Assembly (NCBI RefSeq): GCF_000344135.1
Contig: NZ_BAOP01000011.1
Coordinates: forward strand, 62,001 to 126,000
Direction: 5' to 3'
DNA: 64,000 nucleotides
Origin: Gordonia malaquae NBRC 108250
GTDB lineage: Bacteria; Actinomycetota; Actinomycetes; Mycobacteriales; Mycobacteriaceae
Both the position numbers and the translations under genes were made by a program. Below, in pieces: positions 31,473 through 40,954 of this stretch (position 1 is its first letter; each line of letters opens with the position of its first letter). Under the pieces are notes generated by a model that saw nothing but the letters and a program-made list of their open reading frames with translations, did no database searches and was not told where the DNA came from.

Positions 31473-31901
31473 TCAATCGACTGGATCGGGCAGTACCCGC
31501 AGGTGTCCGCGTCGGCCCGGGCGCGGAGCCGGGGCCGCGGCACGAGACGGGGCGTCCGACGCGCGGTGGCGACCACGCGGTGCGTCGTCGAACTCGGGCA
31601 GGGTGCGGAACGACGGCCGACCGACGGGCGCGGCCGAACCCACCTCGCGGACCGAATCGGCCAACGCCGTCAGATCCTGGTCCTCGGTGGACTGTGTGAA
31701 ACCGCTGCCGCTGCGCAGCATCTCCCAGCCGCGCGGCACGGTGATGCGGTCGGCGTGTTCGGCACACAGGTCCCACGAATGGGGCTCATCGGAGCCGGCG
31801 AGCGGACCAACGACAGCCGTCGATTCGGCGTAGACGAAGGTCAGCGTGGCGACGGCGAGTCGCGAGCAGCCGGGCCTGCAGCACTGACGGGGATGACTCA
31901 C
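31473..31901 (-). CDS. DUF3499 protein with cysteine/histidine cluster
   Basis: A 142-residue actinobacterial protein of unknown function. The conserved N-terminal half has cysteines in RQCCRPGC and a Cys-x2-His pair in WDLCAEHADRITVPRGW, probably one zinc site. The C-terminal half is disordered (Arg, Pro, Ala, Ser). It corresponds to Rv3258c in the manA-whiB2 neighbourhood. Divergent from the metallopeptidase-family gene. Confidence 0.85.
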   Translation of the reverse strand: MSHPRQCCRPGCSRLAVATLTFVYAESTAVVGPLAGSDEPHSWDLCAEHADRITVPRGWEMLRSGSGFTQSTEDQDLTALADSVREVGSAAPVGRPSFRTLPEFDDAPRGRHRASDAPSRAAAPAPRPGRRGHLRVLPDPVD

Positions 31902-31964
31902 AGCGCCAGCCTATAGGGATTGCCCGACAGAACCACGATCGACACGCGGACCTACACTGTGACC

Positions 31965-32483
31965 ATGGGTTTTCTGCTCGCGCCGCTCACCTCGGGCGTC
32001 CGTCTGCTCGCTCCGCCGTCGCGCCGCACGCGGGACCGTCACGGACGGGGACTGCGCGGACCGTTTCTGCCGCCGGGAATCCCGGCGCGCAAGACTCGGT
32101 CGGACGAGTTCGACCGTGCCGCCGTCGACGCGTTCGCCGAACTCGACGCGAAGTGGCACGACGCGCTGAAGGGTCTCGACGTCGCCGTCGACGACATCCC
32201 GCGCATGCTGCCGCGCGGAACCGATCCGGAGGACTGGGAGTCGGTGCAGTGGCCCGATGAGGTGACAGCCGACGGCCCTGTGCCACTGGCACGTCTGATG
32301 CGGGCGGGCACCGACACGCAGGGGAAGCCGACCCGCGCGCAGATCATCCTGTTCCGTCGTCCGCTCGAATTGCGTGCCCTCGACGACGATCTGGCCGAGC
32401 TCCTCCGCGAGGTGCTGATCCAGCAGGTCGCGACGTTCCTCGGAATCGACGAGGAGACCGTCGAGGACGGTCCCGACGCCTGA
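31965..32483 (+). CDS. Metallopeptidase-family (DUF1025-like) protein without HExxH
   Basis: A 172-residue protein of the small zincin-like family. The domain is recognised by FDRAAVDAFAELDAKWHDALKGLDVAVDDIP, the inserted RAQIILFRRPLELRALDDDLAELLREVL strand-helix and FLGIDEETVED. Where active members have HExxH, this one reads QQVAT (in LIQQVATFLG), so metal binding and proteolysis are unlikely. ATG 31965 and GTG 31959 are both possible. Corresponds to Rv3259. A strong hairpin follows. Confidence 0.8.
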   Translation: MGFLLAPLTSGVRLLAPPSRRTRDRHGRGLRGPFLPPGIPARKTRSDEFDRAAVDAFAELDAKWHDALKGLDVAVDDIPRMLPRGTDPEDWESVQWPDEVTADGPVPLARLMRAGTDTQGKPTRAQIILFRRPLELRALDDDLAELLREVLIQQVATFLGIDEETVEDGPDA

Positions 32484-32500
32484 CGCCTGACGCACACAAA

Positions 32501-32540
32501 AGCGCCGGGCCGCCCTGAAAGGTCAGGGCGGCCCGGCGCT
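32501..32540. terminator. Bidirectional hairpin terminator
   Basis: A perfect 18-bp inverted repeat (AGCGCCGGGCCGCCCTGA) with a 4-base loop between the convergent metallopeptidase-family gene and whiB2. Confidence 0.9.
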
Positions 32541-32563
32541 CTTCGGTCTGGTCGATTCGCGAC

Positions 32564-32893
32564 TCAGATAATGCCGCGCTTGAGCCGACGGCGTTCACGC
32601 TCGGACATTCCACCCCAGATGCCGAATCGTTCATCGTTGTGCAGCGCGTACTCCAGGCAGTCCGCCTTCACCTCGCAGCCGGAACAGATGCGCTTGGCTT
32701 CGCGAGTAGAACCGCCCTTCTCGGGGAAGAACGCTTCCGGATCGGTCTGCGAGCACAGTGCTCGGTCTTGCCACTCGTCTTCGACAGCGTCGAACAGAGC
32801 CTCGAAATCGCTTGGCAGCGCGGTGAGTTGCCCAAAACCATTCGCTGTCGTGCGACTGGTCGGCTCAGCTCCCTCGCCGTGATCAATAGTCAT
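32564..32893 (-). CDS. whiB2: WhiB-family iron-sulfur regulator (WhiB2/WhmD type)
   Basis: A 109-residue [4Fe-4S] protein that binds the primary sigma factor and controls cell division or differentiation genes. Cluster ligands are C47, C70, C73 and C79; the sigma-binding turn GIWGG is at 91-95 and the basic tail SERERRRLKRGII follows. WhiB2 identity rests on neighbourhood (between Rv3259-like and fbiA) and on the WhmD-like LCSQTDPEAFFPEKGGSTREAKRIC spacing, inferred from memory. It has its own 186-bp upstream region shared with fbiA. Confidence 0.92.
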   Translation of the reverse strand: MTIDHGEGAEPTSRTTANGFGQLTALPSDFEALFDAVEDEWQDRALCSQTDPEAFFPEKGGSTREAKRICSGCEVKADCLEYALHNDERFGIWGGMSERERRRLKRGII

Positions 32894-33079
32894 AGTCGGC
32901 GCCCTCCCTGCTCCGCTCCACCCGTAATGACACTGATGTGATTACACACGTCGGGAGCGGTCTCGGTCAAGCCGAAGAGCAAGATTCATTTTTATCATCG
33001 GGGTCTGACAAAACCGTTTCCCCACACATTCACCCACGCCCGTCGGCGTGTCGCACGGTGCTGACTACAGTGGATCGCT

Positions 33080-34081
33080 GTGAAGGTGACCGTACTCGTC
33101 GGGGGCGTCGGCGGCGCTCGTTTCCTACAAGGTGTGCGAGAGCTGTTCGGCGTCACGCCGTTCCCCGAGGGGACGGCGCAGCAGGGCGAACACTCCGTGA
33201 CCGCGATCGTCAACGTCGGCGACGACGCGTGGATGCACGGCGTCCGCATCTGTCCCGATCTCGACACGTGCATGTACACGCTCGGTGGAGGCATCGACAC
33301 CGAACGCGGGTGGGGTCGCACCGACGAGACCTGGAACGCGAAGGACGAACTCGCCGCCTACGGCGCGGATCCCGACTGGTTCGGACTCGGCGACCGCGAT
33401 CTCGCGACACACCTCATCCGCACTCAGATGCTCGATGCGGGGTTTGCGCTCAGCGACATCACCGCGGCTCTGAACAAGCGTTGGCTGCCGGGCGTGCGAC
33501 TGCTTCCGGCGACCGACGACCGCCACGAGACGCACGTCGTGATCGATCGCCCGGAAGGCGAGCCCGGCGAGAAGGTCGCGATCCACTTCCAGGAGTGGTG
33601 GGTGCGCCACCGCGCGCAGGTGCCAACCCACGGTTTCGCGCAGGTGGGGTCCGACGACGCCAAACCGGCCCCGGGTGTCGTCGACGCCATCGCCGATGCG
33701 GACATCGTTCTGTTCGCACCGTCGAACCCGGTGGTCAGCATCGGCGCCATCACCAGCGTCCCCGGACTGCGCGCCGCGCTGCGGACCACGAAGGCTCCGG
33801 TCGTCGGGGTGAGCCCGGTGATCGACAACAAGCCGCTGCGCGGCATGGCCGACGAGTGCCTGTCGGTGATCGGCGTCGAGACGTCCGCCGAGGCGATCGC
33901 CGCACACTACGGTGCCCGCTCGGGGAACGGCCTGCTCGACGGATGGCTCATCGCCGACGGAGATCATGCGACGGTCGACGGCATCACCGTCGGCGCCGCT
34001 CCCCTGCTGATGACCGATCCGGCGACCACCGCCGACATGGTCCGCGCCGCGTGCGCCCTCGTCGGAGTGCAGACGCCGTGA
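33080..34081 (+). CDS. fbiA: LPPG:FO 2-phospho-L-lactate transferase
   Basis: CofD/FbiA transfers the phosphoenolpyruvyl or phospholactyl group onto FO to give (dehydro)F420-0. The 333 residues start with the nucleotide/FO-binding [17 protein letters not shown] and include [34 protein letters not shown], and [18 protein letters not shown] with the conserved SNP motif, ending [17 protein letters not shown] 33080 is used. It overlaps fbiB by four bases (GTGA). Confidence 0.96.
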   Translation: MKVTVLVGGVGGARFLQGVRELFGVTPFPEGTAQQGEHSVTAIVNVGDDAWMHGVRICPDLDTCMYTLGGGIDTERGWGRTDETWNAKDELAAYGADPDWFGLGDRDLATHLIRTQMLDAGFALSDITAALNKRWLPGVRLLPATDDRHETHVVIDRPEGEPGEKVAIHFQEWWVRHRAQVPTHGFAQVGSDDAKPAPGVVDAIADADIVLFAPSNPVVSIGAITSVPGLRAALRTTKAPVVGVSPVIDNKPLRGMADECLSVIGVETSAEAIAAHYGARSGNGLLDGWLIADGDHATVDGITVGAAPLLMTDPATTADMVRAACALVGVQTP

Positions 34082-35433
34082 CCGCGGTCCAGGTCAAGGA
34101 TCACCGGGCGACCGGGGGCCTGCAGATCCTCCCCGTGACCGGACTCGGCGAGTTCGGTCCCGACAGTGACGTCGCGGCCGAGATCACCGCGGCAGCGCCG
34201 TGGCTCGCCGACGGCGACGTGCTGGTGGTGACGAGCAAGATCTTCTCCAAGACCGAGGGACGGATGATCGATGCGCCGACCGATCCGGACGAGCGCGACA
34301 CGTTCCGGCGGAGATTGATCGACGCCGAGACCGTCCGCGTCGTCGCCCGCCGCAATCGCACGCTGATCACGGCGAACCGCAACGGTCTGGTTCAGGCGGC
34401 CGCGGGCGTCGACGGTTCGAACGTCCGAACCGACCAGATCGCGCTGCTCCCTCTTGATCCCGATGCGAGCGCCGCACGGCTGCGAGCCGTCCTCGCCGCC
34501 GATCACGGTCTCGACGTCGCCGTGATCGTCACCGACACGATGGGTCGCGCCTGGCGCACCGGACAGACCGACGTGGCGATCGGGGCCGCCGGCATCGCCG
34601 TCAGCCACGCCTACGACGGTGTCGACGACGCCTACGGCAACACGTTGCTCGTCACCGACATAGCCGTGGCCGACGAGCTCGCCGCTGCCGCCGACCTGGT
34701 GAAGGGCAAACTGGACGCCGTGCCCGTCGCCGTGGTTCGCGGGTACACGCCTGTCGACGACGGCTCGACGGCCGCCGACCTCGTCCGAGATCTCGACGAC
34801 GACATGTTCCGTCTCGGCGTCGAGGAGGCGATCGACCAGGGCCGCCGCGAGGCGTTGCTGACCCGACGCTCGGTGCGGTCGTTCACCGACGGTCCCGTCT
34901 CCGACGACGTGATGAACGCGGCGTTCGCGGAAGCGCTCACCGCGCCGGCGCCGCATCACACGCATCCGATCCGGTTCCTGTGGATCCGCGACGCCGACCG
35001 CCGTCGCGCTCTTCTCGACGCGATGGGCGATGCGTGGCGGACCGATCTGGGTGCGGATTCCAAGACGGCCGAATCGATCGACAAGCGCATCGCACGCGGC
35101 CAGATCCTGTACGACGCACCCGAACTCGTGATCCCGGTGCTCACCGGCGACGGGATGCACACCTACCCGGACGCACGCCGAAACGCGTGTGAGAACACGA
35201 TGTTCACCGTGGCGGGCGGCGCAGCGGTCAGCGGCCTGCTCGTCGCACTGTCGGTCCGCGGCGTCGGAAGCTGCTGGGTCGGGTCGACGATCTTCGCCGC
35301 CGACACCGTGAGGACGCAACTCGACCTGCCCGCGGACTGGCAGCCGCTCGGAGCCGTGGCGATCGGCTACCCGGCCGCTCCGTCGGGTCTGCGCGAGCCC
35401 GCATCGACCGACGGCCTGGTGATCGAACTGTGA
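34078..35433 (+). CDS. fbiB: F420 biosynthesis bifunctional protein FbiB
   Basis: A 451-residue fusion. The N-terminal CofE domain (about 1-245) adds gamma-glutamates to F420-0: [50 protein letters not shown]. The C-terminal nitroreductase-fold domain (from about 250, [19 protein letters not shown], through [12 protein letters not shown]) binds FMN and reduces dehydro-F420-0. GTG start overlaps the fbiA stop and its own stop overlaps the Nudix gene GTG, so all three are co-translated. Confidence 0.96.
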   Translation: MTAVQVKDHRATGGLQILPVTGLGEFGPDSDVAAEITAAAPWLADGDVLVVTSKIFSKTEGRMIDAPTDPDERDTFRRRLIDAETVRVVARRNRTLITANRNGLVQAAAGVDGSNVRTDQIALLPLDPDASAARLRAVLAADHGLDVAVIVTDTMGRAWRTGQTDVAIGAAGIAVSHAYDGVDDAYGNTLLVTDIAVADELAAAADLVKGKLDAVPVAVVRGYTPVDDGSTAADLVRDLDDDMFRLGVEEAIDQGRREALLTRRSVRSFTDGPVSDDVMNAAFAEALTAPAPHHTHPIRFLWIRDADRRRALLDAMGDAWRTDLGADSKTAESIDKRIARGQILYDAPELVIPVLTGDGMHTYPDARRNACENTMFTVAGGAAVSGLLVALSVRGVGSCWVGSTIFAADTVRTQLDLPADWQPLGAVAIGYPAAPSGLREPASTDGLVIEL

Positions 35434-35993
35434 GCATCACCGACACCACGCGCGCGATCCTCGCCGACTGGACCGCACCCGACGCGGAGCAGGACTCGCT
35501 GCGCCACACGTTTCTGGCATTCGTCGATTCGGCTCCGAACCCGTGCGAACGCGCCTGTGTCCCTGGACATCTCACCGGGTCGGTGATCGTCTTCAACGCC
35601 GAGCTCACGCACGTTCTGCTGACGCTGCACCCGCGGGTCGGGAAGTGGATTCAGCTCGGCGGGCACTGCGAGCCCGGCGACATCAGTGTCGCCGCGACCG
35701 CGCTGCGGGAGGGACTGGAGGAGTCCGGGCTGCCGTCACTGCGGCTCACCGGGACACCCGTGCATCTGCACACGCATCCGATCACGTGCTCGCTCGGACA
35801 GCCCACCCGCCATCTGGACGTCCGGTTCGCGGCCGTCGCCGATCCGACGCCCGACGGCGCACTCCCCGAGATCGTGCGCAGTGACGAGTCCGTCGACCTC
35901 GCGTGGTGGTCGATCGACGATCTCCCCGCGAACATCGACGCCGACACCGTGCCGCTCCTCGTCAGCCTCGGGATTTCCGCCGCGCGGCTCTAA
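35430..35993 (+). CDS. Nudix hydrolase
   Basis: A 187-residue Nudix protein with an intact box, [20 protein letters not shown] followed by EESG (GX5EX7REUXEE), at about residues 73-96. The [11 protein letters not shown] and [12 protein letters not shown] segments resemble actinobacterial proteins found beside fbiB. It hydrolyses a nucleoside diphosphate derivative; the substrate is unknown, and being translationally coupled to fbiAB a link to F420 or dinucleotide turnover is an inference. Its 3' end overlaps a convergent membrane-protein gene by 32 bases. Confidence 0.9.
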   Translation: MSITDTTRAILADWTAPDAEQDSLRHTFLAFVDSAPNPCERACVPGHLTGSVIVFNAELTHVLLTLHPRVGKWIQLGGHCEPGDISVAATALREGLEESGLPSLRLTGTPVHLHTHPITCSLGQPTRHLDVRFAAVADPTPDGALPEIVRSDESVDLAWWSIDDLPANIDADTVPLLVSLGISAARL

Positions 35994-36249
35994 CGCGGCG
36001 CGCTTGGGCGCGGGCCGCTTCCTCGGGGTCGAACGTCAGATCGTCGGGACCGTATCGGTAGTCGTCGATGCGTCGCAGAGAACGAATGCCGAACACGACC
36101 AGGACGACGAACCAGGTCACGACGGCGGCCACGCACATCGCGATCACGACAGAGTCGCCGCTCTCGGACACGGTCATCGTCGCGGTGATCAGAAACGGGA
36201 ACAGGAGCAGCAGGACGGCGGCGACCTTGCGATTCGTCTGAACTGTCAT
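35962..36249 (-). CDS. Small two-helix membrane protein
   Basis: A 95-residue protein: MTVQTNRKVAAVLLLLFPFL then a second helix (VVIAMCVAAVVTWFVVLVVFG), and a charged cytoplasmic tail (DDYRYGPDDLTFDPEEAARA, ending in Arg/Lys-rich [12 protein letters not shown]). ATG 36249 is used; an ATG at 36273 would add eight residues. Its stop lies inside the convergent Nudix gene. Function unknown. Confidence 0.65.
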   Translation of the reverse strand: MTVQTNRKVAAVLLLLFPFLITATMTVSESGDSVVIAMCVAAVVTWFVVLVVFGIRSLRRIDDYRYGPDDLTFDPEEAARAQARRVRAARRKSRG

Positions 36250-36324
36250 GATCGGAATGTACCCCGGGCCCATGTATCCGTCATTCGCTCGGACGACAAC
36301 CCGATCGTTCGACTCGGCCGCCTG

Positions 36325-37542
<1,218 letters not shown>

Positions 37543-37594
37543 TGCTCCAACATATCGGCCCCGCCGCGAGCCGACCACCCGACGGTGAACTCCG

Positions 37595-38446
37595 TCAGCC
37601 CGCGAGACGTGCGACCGTGACCGTGACGTCGAGGGTGGCCGATGCCGTTGTGTCGCCCGCGAGCGCGTGAGCAGCGGCGTCGAGCTCCGGACGGGTCCGG
37701 TGGAAGCCTGCCGGCCCCATTCCGGCGATGTCGGCCAGACGAGCGGTGGTCAGGTCGAGGCGGGCGCTCACACGCTCCTGGGAGCAGATCTCGAATGAGC
37801 CCGCCAGGTCCACCGCGAGTCGCTCGGTCTTCCCGTCGCCGACGCGCAGCATGCCCATGGGTTCGACGATCTCTGCGAGGTGATCCGGGTTGGGCGTGAC
37901 GATCACCCACCGTCCCCCCGTCCCGAGCACGCGGGCCGTCTCGGTGACGTTCCGTGGCGCAAAAACGGACAGGACGGCGTCGGCGGAGCGATCGGCGATC
38001 GGAATCTGCGCCCACAGATCGGCGACGACGGACACCACGCGTGGATGGGAGCGGGCGGCGGCGCGCGCGCACGATTTCGACAGGTCCACCGCGATTCCGA
38101 CTCTGCGGTCGGCGGAGTCGCTCAGCGCGGCCGCCAGGTAGGCACCGGTTCCGGCCGCAGCGTCGACGACGGCCCCCGCGCCGGCGGGAACCGCTGCTGC
38201 GACAGCGGCCATGATCGGATCGTAGAGACCGTCGTTGAACACCGCCGTCCGGGACGCGACCATCTCCGGAGTGTCGGAGCGGTGCGACGTCCCCTTGCCG
38301 CTCAAGAGCGACACGTAGCCGTGTTTAGCGAGGTCGAAACGATGACCGTTCGGGCAGCCCATCGACCGCCCCATCAGCTCGAGACGTTCCGAGCAGACCG
38401 GACAGACGAGGCCGGCAGCCTCGAACAGGTCGGCGTCTGGCGTCAG
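37595..38446 (-). CDS. RlmA-family 23S rRNA (guanine-N1) methyltransferase, probable CTG start
   Basis: An S-adenosylmethionine methyltransferase of the RlmA/TlrB family. The zinc ribbon [18 protein letters not shown] with [16 protein letters not shown] precedes a Rossmann core ([40 protein letters not shown]). The first ATG (38374) would delete the CPVC half of the ribbon. Upstream in frame there is no ATG, GTG or TTG before a stop, only CTG at 38446, whose last two bases begin the stop codon of the DUF3117 gene (CTGA). I therefore propose a CTG start giving 283 residues. Members confer resistance or fine-tune ribosomes. Confidence 0.8.
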   Translation of the reverse strand: MTPDADLFEAAGLVCPVCSERLELMGRSMGCPNGHRFDLAKHGYVSLLSGKGTSHRSDTPEMVASRTAVFNDGLYDPIMAAVAAAVPAGAGAVVDAAAGTGAYLAAALSDSADRRVGIAVDLSKSCARAAARSHPRVVSVVADLWAQIPIADRSADAVLSVFAPRNVTETARVLGTGGRWVIVTPNPDHLAEIVEPMGMLRVGDGKTERLAVDLAGSFEICSQERVSARLDLTTARLADIAGMGPAGFHRTRPELDAAAHALAGDTTASATLDVTVTVARLAG

Positions 38447-38610
38447 GCGGTTACCTCGCGCAGCGCCTCACCGAGCGCGCTGGCCTCGGCGTCGTTCAGC
38501 TCGACGACCAGTCGGCCGCCTCCATCGATCGGGATGCGCACGATGATTCCGCGCCCTTCCTTGACCGCTTCCATCGCACCGTCACCCATACGTGGCTTCA
38601 TCGCCGCCAT
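38443..38610 (-). CDS. DUF3117 small protein
   Basis: A 55-residue actinobacterial protein of unknown function: MAAMKPRMGDGAMEAVKEGR then GIIVRIPIDGGGRLVVELND and [15 protein letters not shown], the whole family sequence. Strong ribosome site GGAGGGAG. It corresponds to Rv1211. Its stop overlaps the proposed CTG start of the rlmA-like gene. Secondary structure suggests a short beta-sheet plus helix. Confidence 0.93.
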   Translation of the reverse strand: MAAMKPRMGDGAMEAVKEGRGIIVRIPIDGGGRLVVELNDAEASALGEALREVTA

Positions 38611-38703
38611 TGTCCGTGCTCCCTCCAACGATTCACTGGACCGTTCAATGATACGTGTGCCACACGACACGCTTTCGCGCGCATCCGCTGATCGATCGAT
38701 CGA

Positions 38704-39045
38704 TCACGGTTCGATCGGCGGCACCTGAACGGTCGGCAGGGAGCCGGTGTCGGCCACGTCGCGGCCCGACAGCTCCGACACGACGTCCCGGAGTTCGTCG
38801 ATCTCGCGGGCGAGTTTCTCCAACGCCCAGTCGACTTCGGCGGTGTTGTACCCGCGGATGGTCTGGGCGAACACCAGCCTGCGGACGTCGTCGCCGCTGA
38901 TGCCCGCACGAGGAAGTCGGGTGAGCGTGGTTCCACGATCGACGGGCGGCAGATCCTCTCCACGCCCGAAGACGAACCACACCACGGCGAACAGCAGCGC
39001 GACCAGCACGGCCACGCCGATCACATACAGTCCGATGATCACCAC
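38704..39045 (-). CDS. Membrane-anchored DivIVA-domain protein
   Basis: A 113-residue protein (Rv1209-like). One N-terminal helix (IIGLYVIGVAVLVALLFAVVWFVFG) anchors it; the cytoplasmic part has the short DivIVA-like segment VRRLVFAQTIRGYNTAEVDWALEKLAREIDELRDV, that is, a GYNxxEVD motif followed by a coiled coil. Such proteins may recognise curved membrane at poles or septa; function here is inferred only from the motif. It lies 21 bases upstream of gpgS's stop-distal side, and the tagA gene I recall between it and DUF3117 in M. tuberculosis is absent. Confidence 0.8.
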   Translation of the reverse strand: MVIIGLYVIGVAVLVALLFAVVWFVFGRGEDLPPVDRGTTLTRLPRAGISGDDVRRLVFAQTIRGYNTAEVDWALEKLAREIDELRDVVSELSGRDVADTGSLPTVQVPPIEP

Positions 39046-39066
39046 CCGACCAGCGTAGCGCTGCAG

Positions 39067-40017
39067 TCAGAACAGGCGGGGATCCAGTCCGGCGATCGGT
39101 GGACGTTCGTCGGTGCGGAGTTCGGTGGTGTGCGGCGAGAACGCACCCGACTCGTCCGGCACGAACTGAGTGAGACCGACCCCGGAGTCGTCGATGCCGC
39201 AGCGCTCGAGCAGGGTCGCGACGATCTGGCGGCTCATCACGGCGAGATCGCGGAGCGGGCGATTCCGGTGCTGCCGAACGCCGAGGTTCACCTGCCCGAT
39301 GCCGGGGAGCCCATAGCGGTCGTATGTGTCGACGAGCAGCCCGATCTCGACCCCGTACCCTGGAGCGAACCGAACCGAGGTGAGCAGTTCTCTGGTGCCC
39401 GCGTACTCGCCGCCGAGGGGCTGCAGCACTTCGCCGAGGTCGGGTTTGAGCGCGGTGAGCAGGGGTCGGGCGAGGAGTTCGGTGACCCGGCCGCCACCAG
39501 ACGACTCCCGCTGCGATCCGTGCAGGAGCGGCCTGCGGTAGTACCCCTTGACCAGGTGGATCCCGGGGTCGGCGAGCAGCGGTCCGAGCATCTTCGGCAC
39601 GAACATCGGGTCGGGGTCGATGAGGTCGGCGTCGACGAAGGCGACCAGATCGCCGGTCGTGGCCGCGAGAGACCGCCACAGCGCCTCCCCCTTGCCTGGC
39701 ATCGGTTCGAGTCCGGGGATCGCCTCTTCGCGGGAGACGACGCGCGCTCCCGCCGCGCGAGCGCGCTCGGCGGTGCGGTCGGTGCACCCGGAATCGAGGA
39801 CGATGAGTTCGTCGACGAGTGTCCCCACCAGGGGCCGGATCGACTCGATGACACCGGCGACGGTGTCCTCCTCGTTCAATGCGGGCAGCACGACGGAGAC
39901 CGTTCGACCGGCTTTAGCGGCGACCAGATCGTCGACGCTCCATTCGGGATGGTCCCAGGTGTGAGTGTGCGACCAGCGGGCTTCGCCTTCACCGCGGTCG
40001 GTCCAGGCAGGGTTCAC
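39067..40017 (-). CDS. gpgS: Glucosyl-3-phosphoglycerate synthase
   Basis: GT81 glycosyltransferase that starts methylglucose lipopolysaccharide synthesis by moving glucose from UDP/ADP-glucose to 3-phosphoglycerate. The 316 residues include VSVVLPALNEEDTVAGVIES, VLDSGCTDRTAERARAAGA, PGKGEALWRSL and the metal-binding DAD of FVDADLIDPDP, then LVKGYYRRPL and GYGVEIGLLVDTYDR. GTG 40017 overlaps the folP2 stop (GTGA). Located with glgC three genes away, both feed glucan-type polymers. Confidence 0.95.
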   Translation of the reverse strand: MNPAWTDRGEGEARWSHTHTWDHPEWSVDDLVAAKAGRTVSVVLPALNEEDTVAGVIESIRPLVGTLVDELIVLDSGCTDRTAERARAAGARVVSREEAIPGLEPMPGKGEALWRSLAATTGDLVAFVDADLIDPDPMFVPKMLGPLLADPGIHLVKGYYRRPLLHGSQRESSGGGRVTELLARPLLTALKPDLGEVLQPLGGEYAGTRELLTSVRFAPGYGVEIGLLVDTYDRYGLPGIGQVNLGVRQHRNRPLRDLAVMSRQIVATLLERCGIDDSGVGLTQFVPDESGAFSPHTTELRTDERPPIAGLDPRLF

Positions 40018-40922
40018 GCGAGACCCCGCACCGTGCGTGCAGGCGCGCGGGTTCCGCGGATCGACGCCACCATGTCGACGACTCGTCGAGTGTCGGCCAC
40101 CTCGTGCACTCGGAACACCCGTGCTCCCGCCGCTGCGGCCAGCGCTGTCGCCGCCAGGGTCCCGGCGACGCGGTCGGTCAGATCGGCGTTCAACGTCTCC
40201 CCGATGAAATCCTTGTTCGACAAGGCCATCAGGACCGGCCAGCCGGTGTCGACGAGTCGGTCGAGTTCCCGGAGCAGGGCCAGCCCGTGATGCGTGTTCT
40301 TGCCGAAGTCGTGTGTCGGGTCGATGAGGATCCCGTCCTCGCGCACTCCGGCCTCTCTGGCGCGCGTCGCCGCGGCGCTCAGTTCGGCGACGACGTCCGA
40401 CACGACGTCGTCGTACGCGACCCGATGAGGCCGGGTACGGACGACGGCGCCGCCCGTGTGGGAGCAGACGATGCCGGCTCCGGCTTCCGCCGCGACCGCC
40501 AGGACGCGGGGATCCGCTCCCGCCCACGTGTCGTTGACGATGTCCGCGCCCGCTTCGCACGCCGATGCGGCGACTTCACTGCGCCAGGTGTCGACACTGA
40601 TCAGCAGGTCGGGATGCTGCGCGCGGATCCACGCGATCAGCGGGACCACCCGCCCGGCTTCGGCGACGGCGTCGACCTCCTCGCCGGGCCCTGCCTTCAC
40701 GCCGCCGATGTCGACGATGTCCGCGCCCTGTTCCACGACGAGGTCGACGCGTGCTTTCGCGGCGTCGTCGGAGAACGTGGCTCCGCGGTCGTAGAACGAG
40801 TCGGGCGTCCGATTCACGATCGCCATGACAAGCGCTCGGTCGACGGCGACGGGGCGACCGCACAGGGTCGGGGCTGGAGTCGTCCCCGACGGGTTCGACC
40901 CGGCCGAGGGGGCAGAGATCAC
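40014..40922 (-). CDS. folP2: Dihydropteroate synthase paralogue FolP2
   Basis: A 302-residue TIM barrel of the DHPS family. Motifs: NRTPDSFYDRG, DIGGVKAGPG, SVDTWRSEVAASACEAGADIVND, DPTHDFGKNTHH, ALSNKDFIGE and RVHEVADTR. Compared with true FolP, the pABA/pterin loops are changed: the canonical GGESTRPG is GGVKAGPG and GxSRKSFIG is ALSNKDFIG. This is the FolP2 pattern (Rv1207), which as I recall has no DHPS activity in mycobacteria. Sits between gpgS and fadD6. Confidence 0.93.
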   Translation of the reverse strand: MISAPSAGSNPSGTTPAPTLCGRPVAVDRALVMAIVNRTPDSFYDRGATFSDDAAKARVDLVVEQGADIVDIGGVKAGPGEEVDAVAEAGRVVPLIAWIRAQHPDLLISVDTWRSEVAASACEAGADIVNDTWAGADPRVLAVAAEAGAGIVCSHTGGAVVRTRPHRVAYDDVVSDVVAELSAAATRAREAGVREDGILIDPTHDFGKNTHHGLALLRELDRLVDTGWPVLMALSNKDFIGETLNADLTDRVAGTLAATALAAAAGARVFRVHEVADTRRVVDMVASIRGTRAPARTVRGLA

Positions 40923-40954
40923 GATGTCACCCTACGGCGCGAGCGAGGCGTCGA

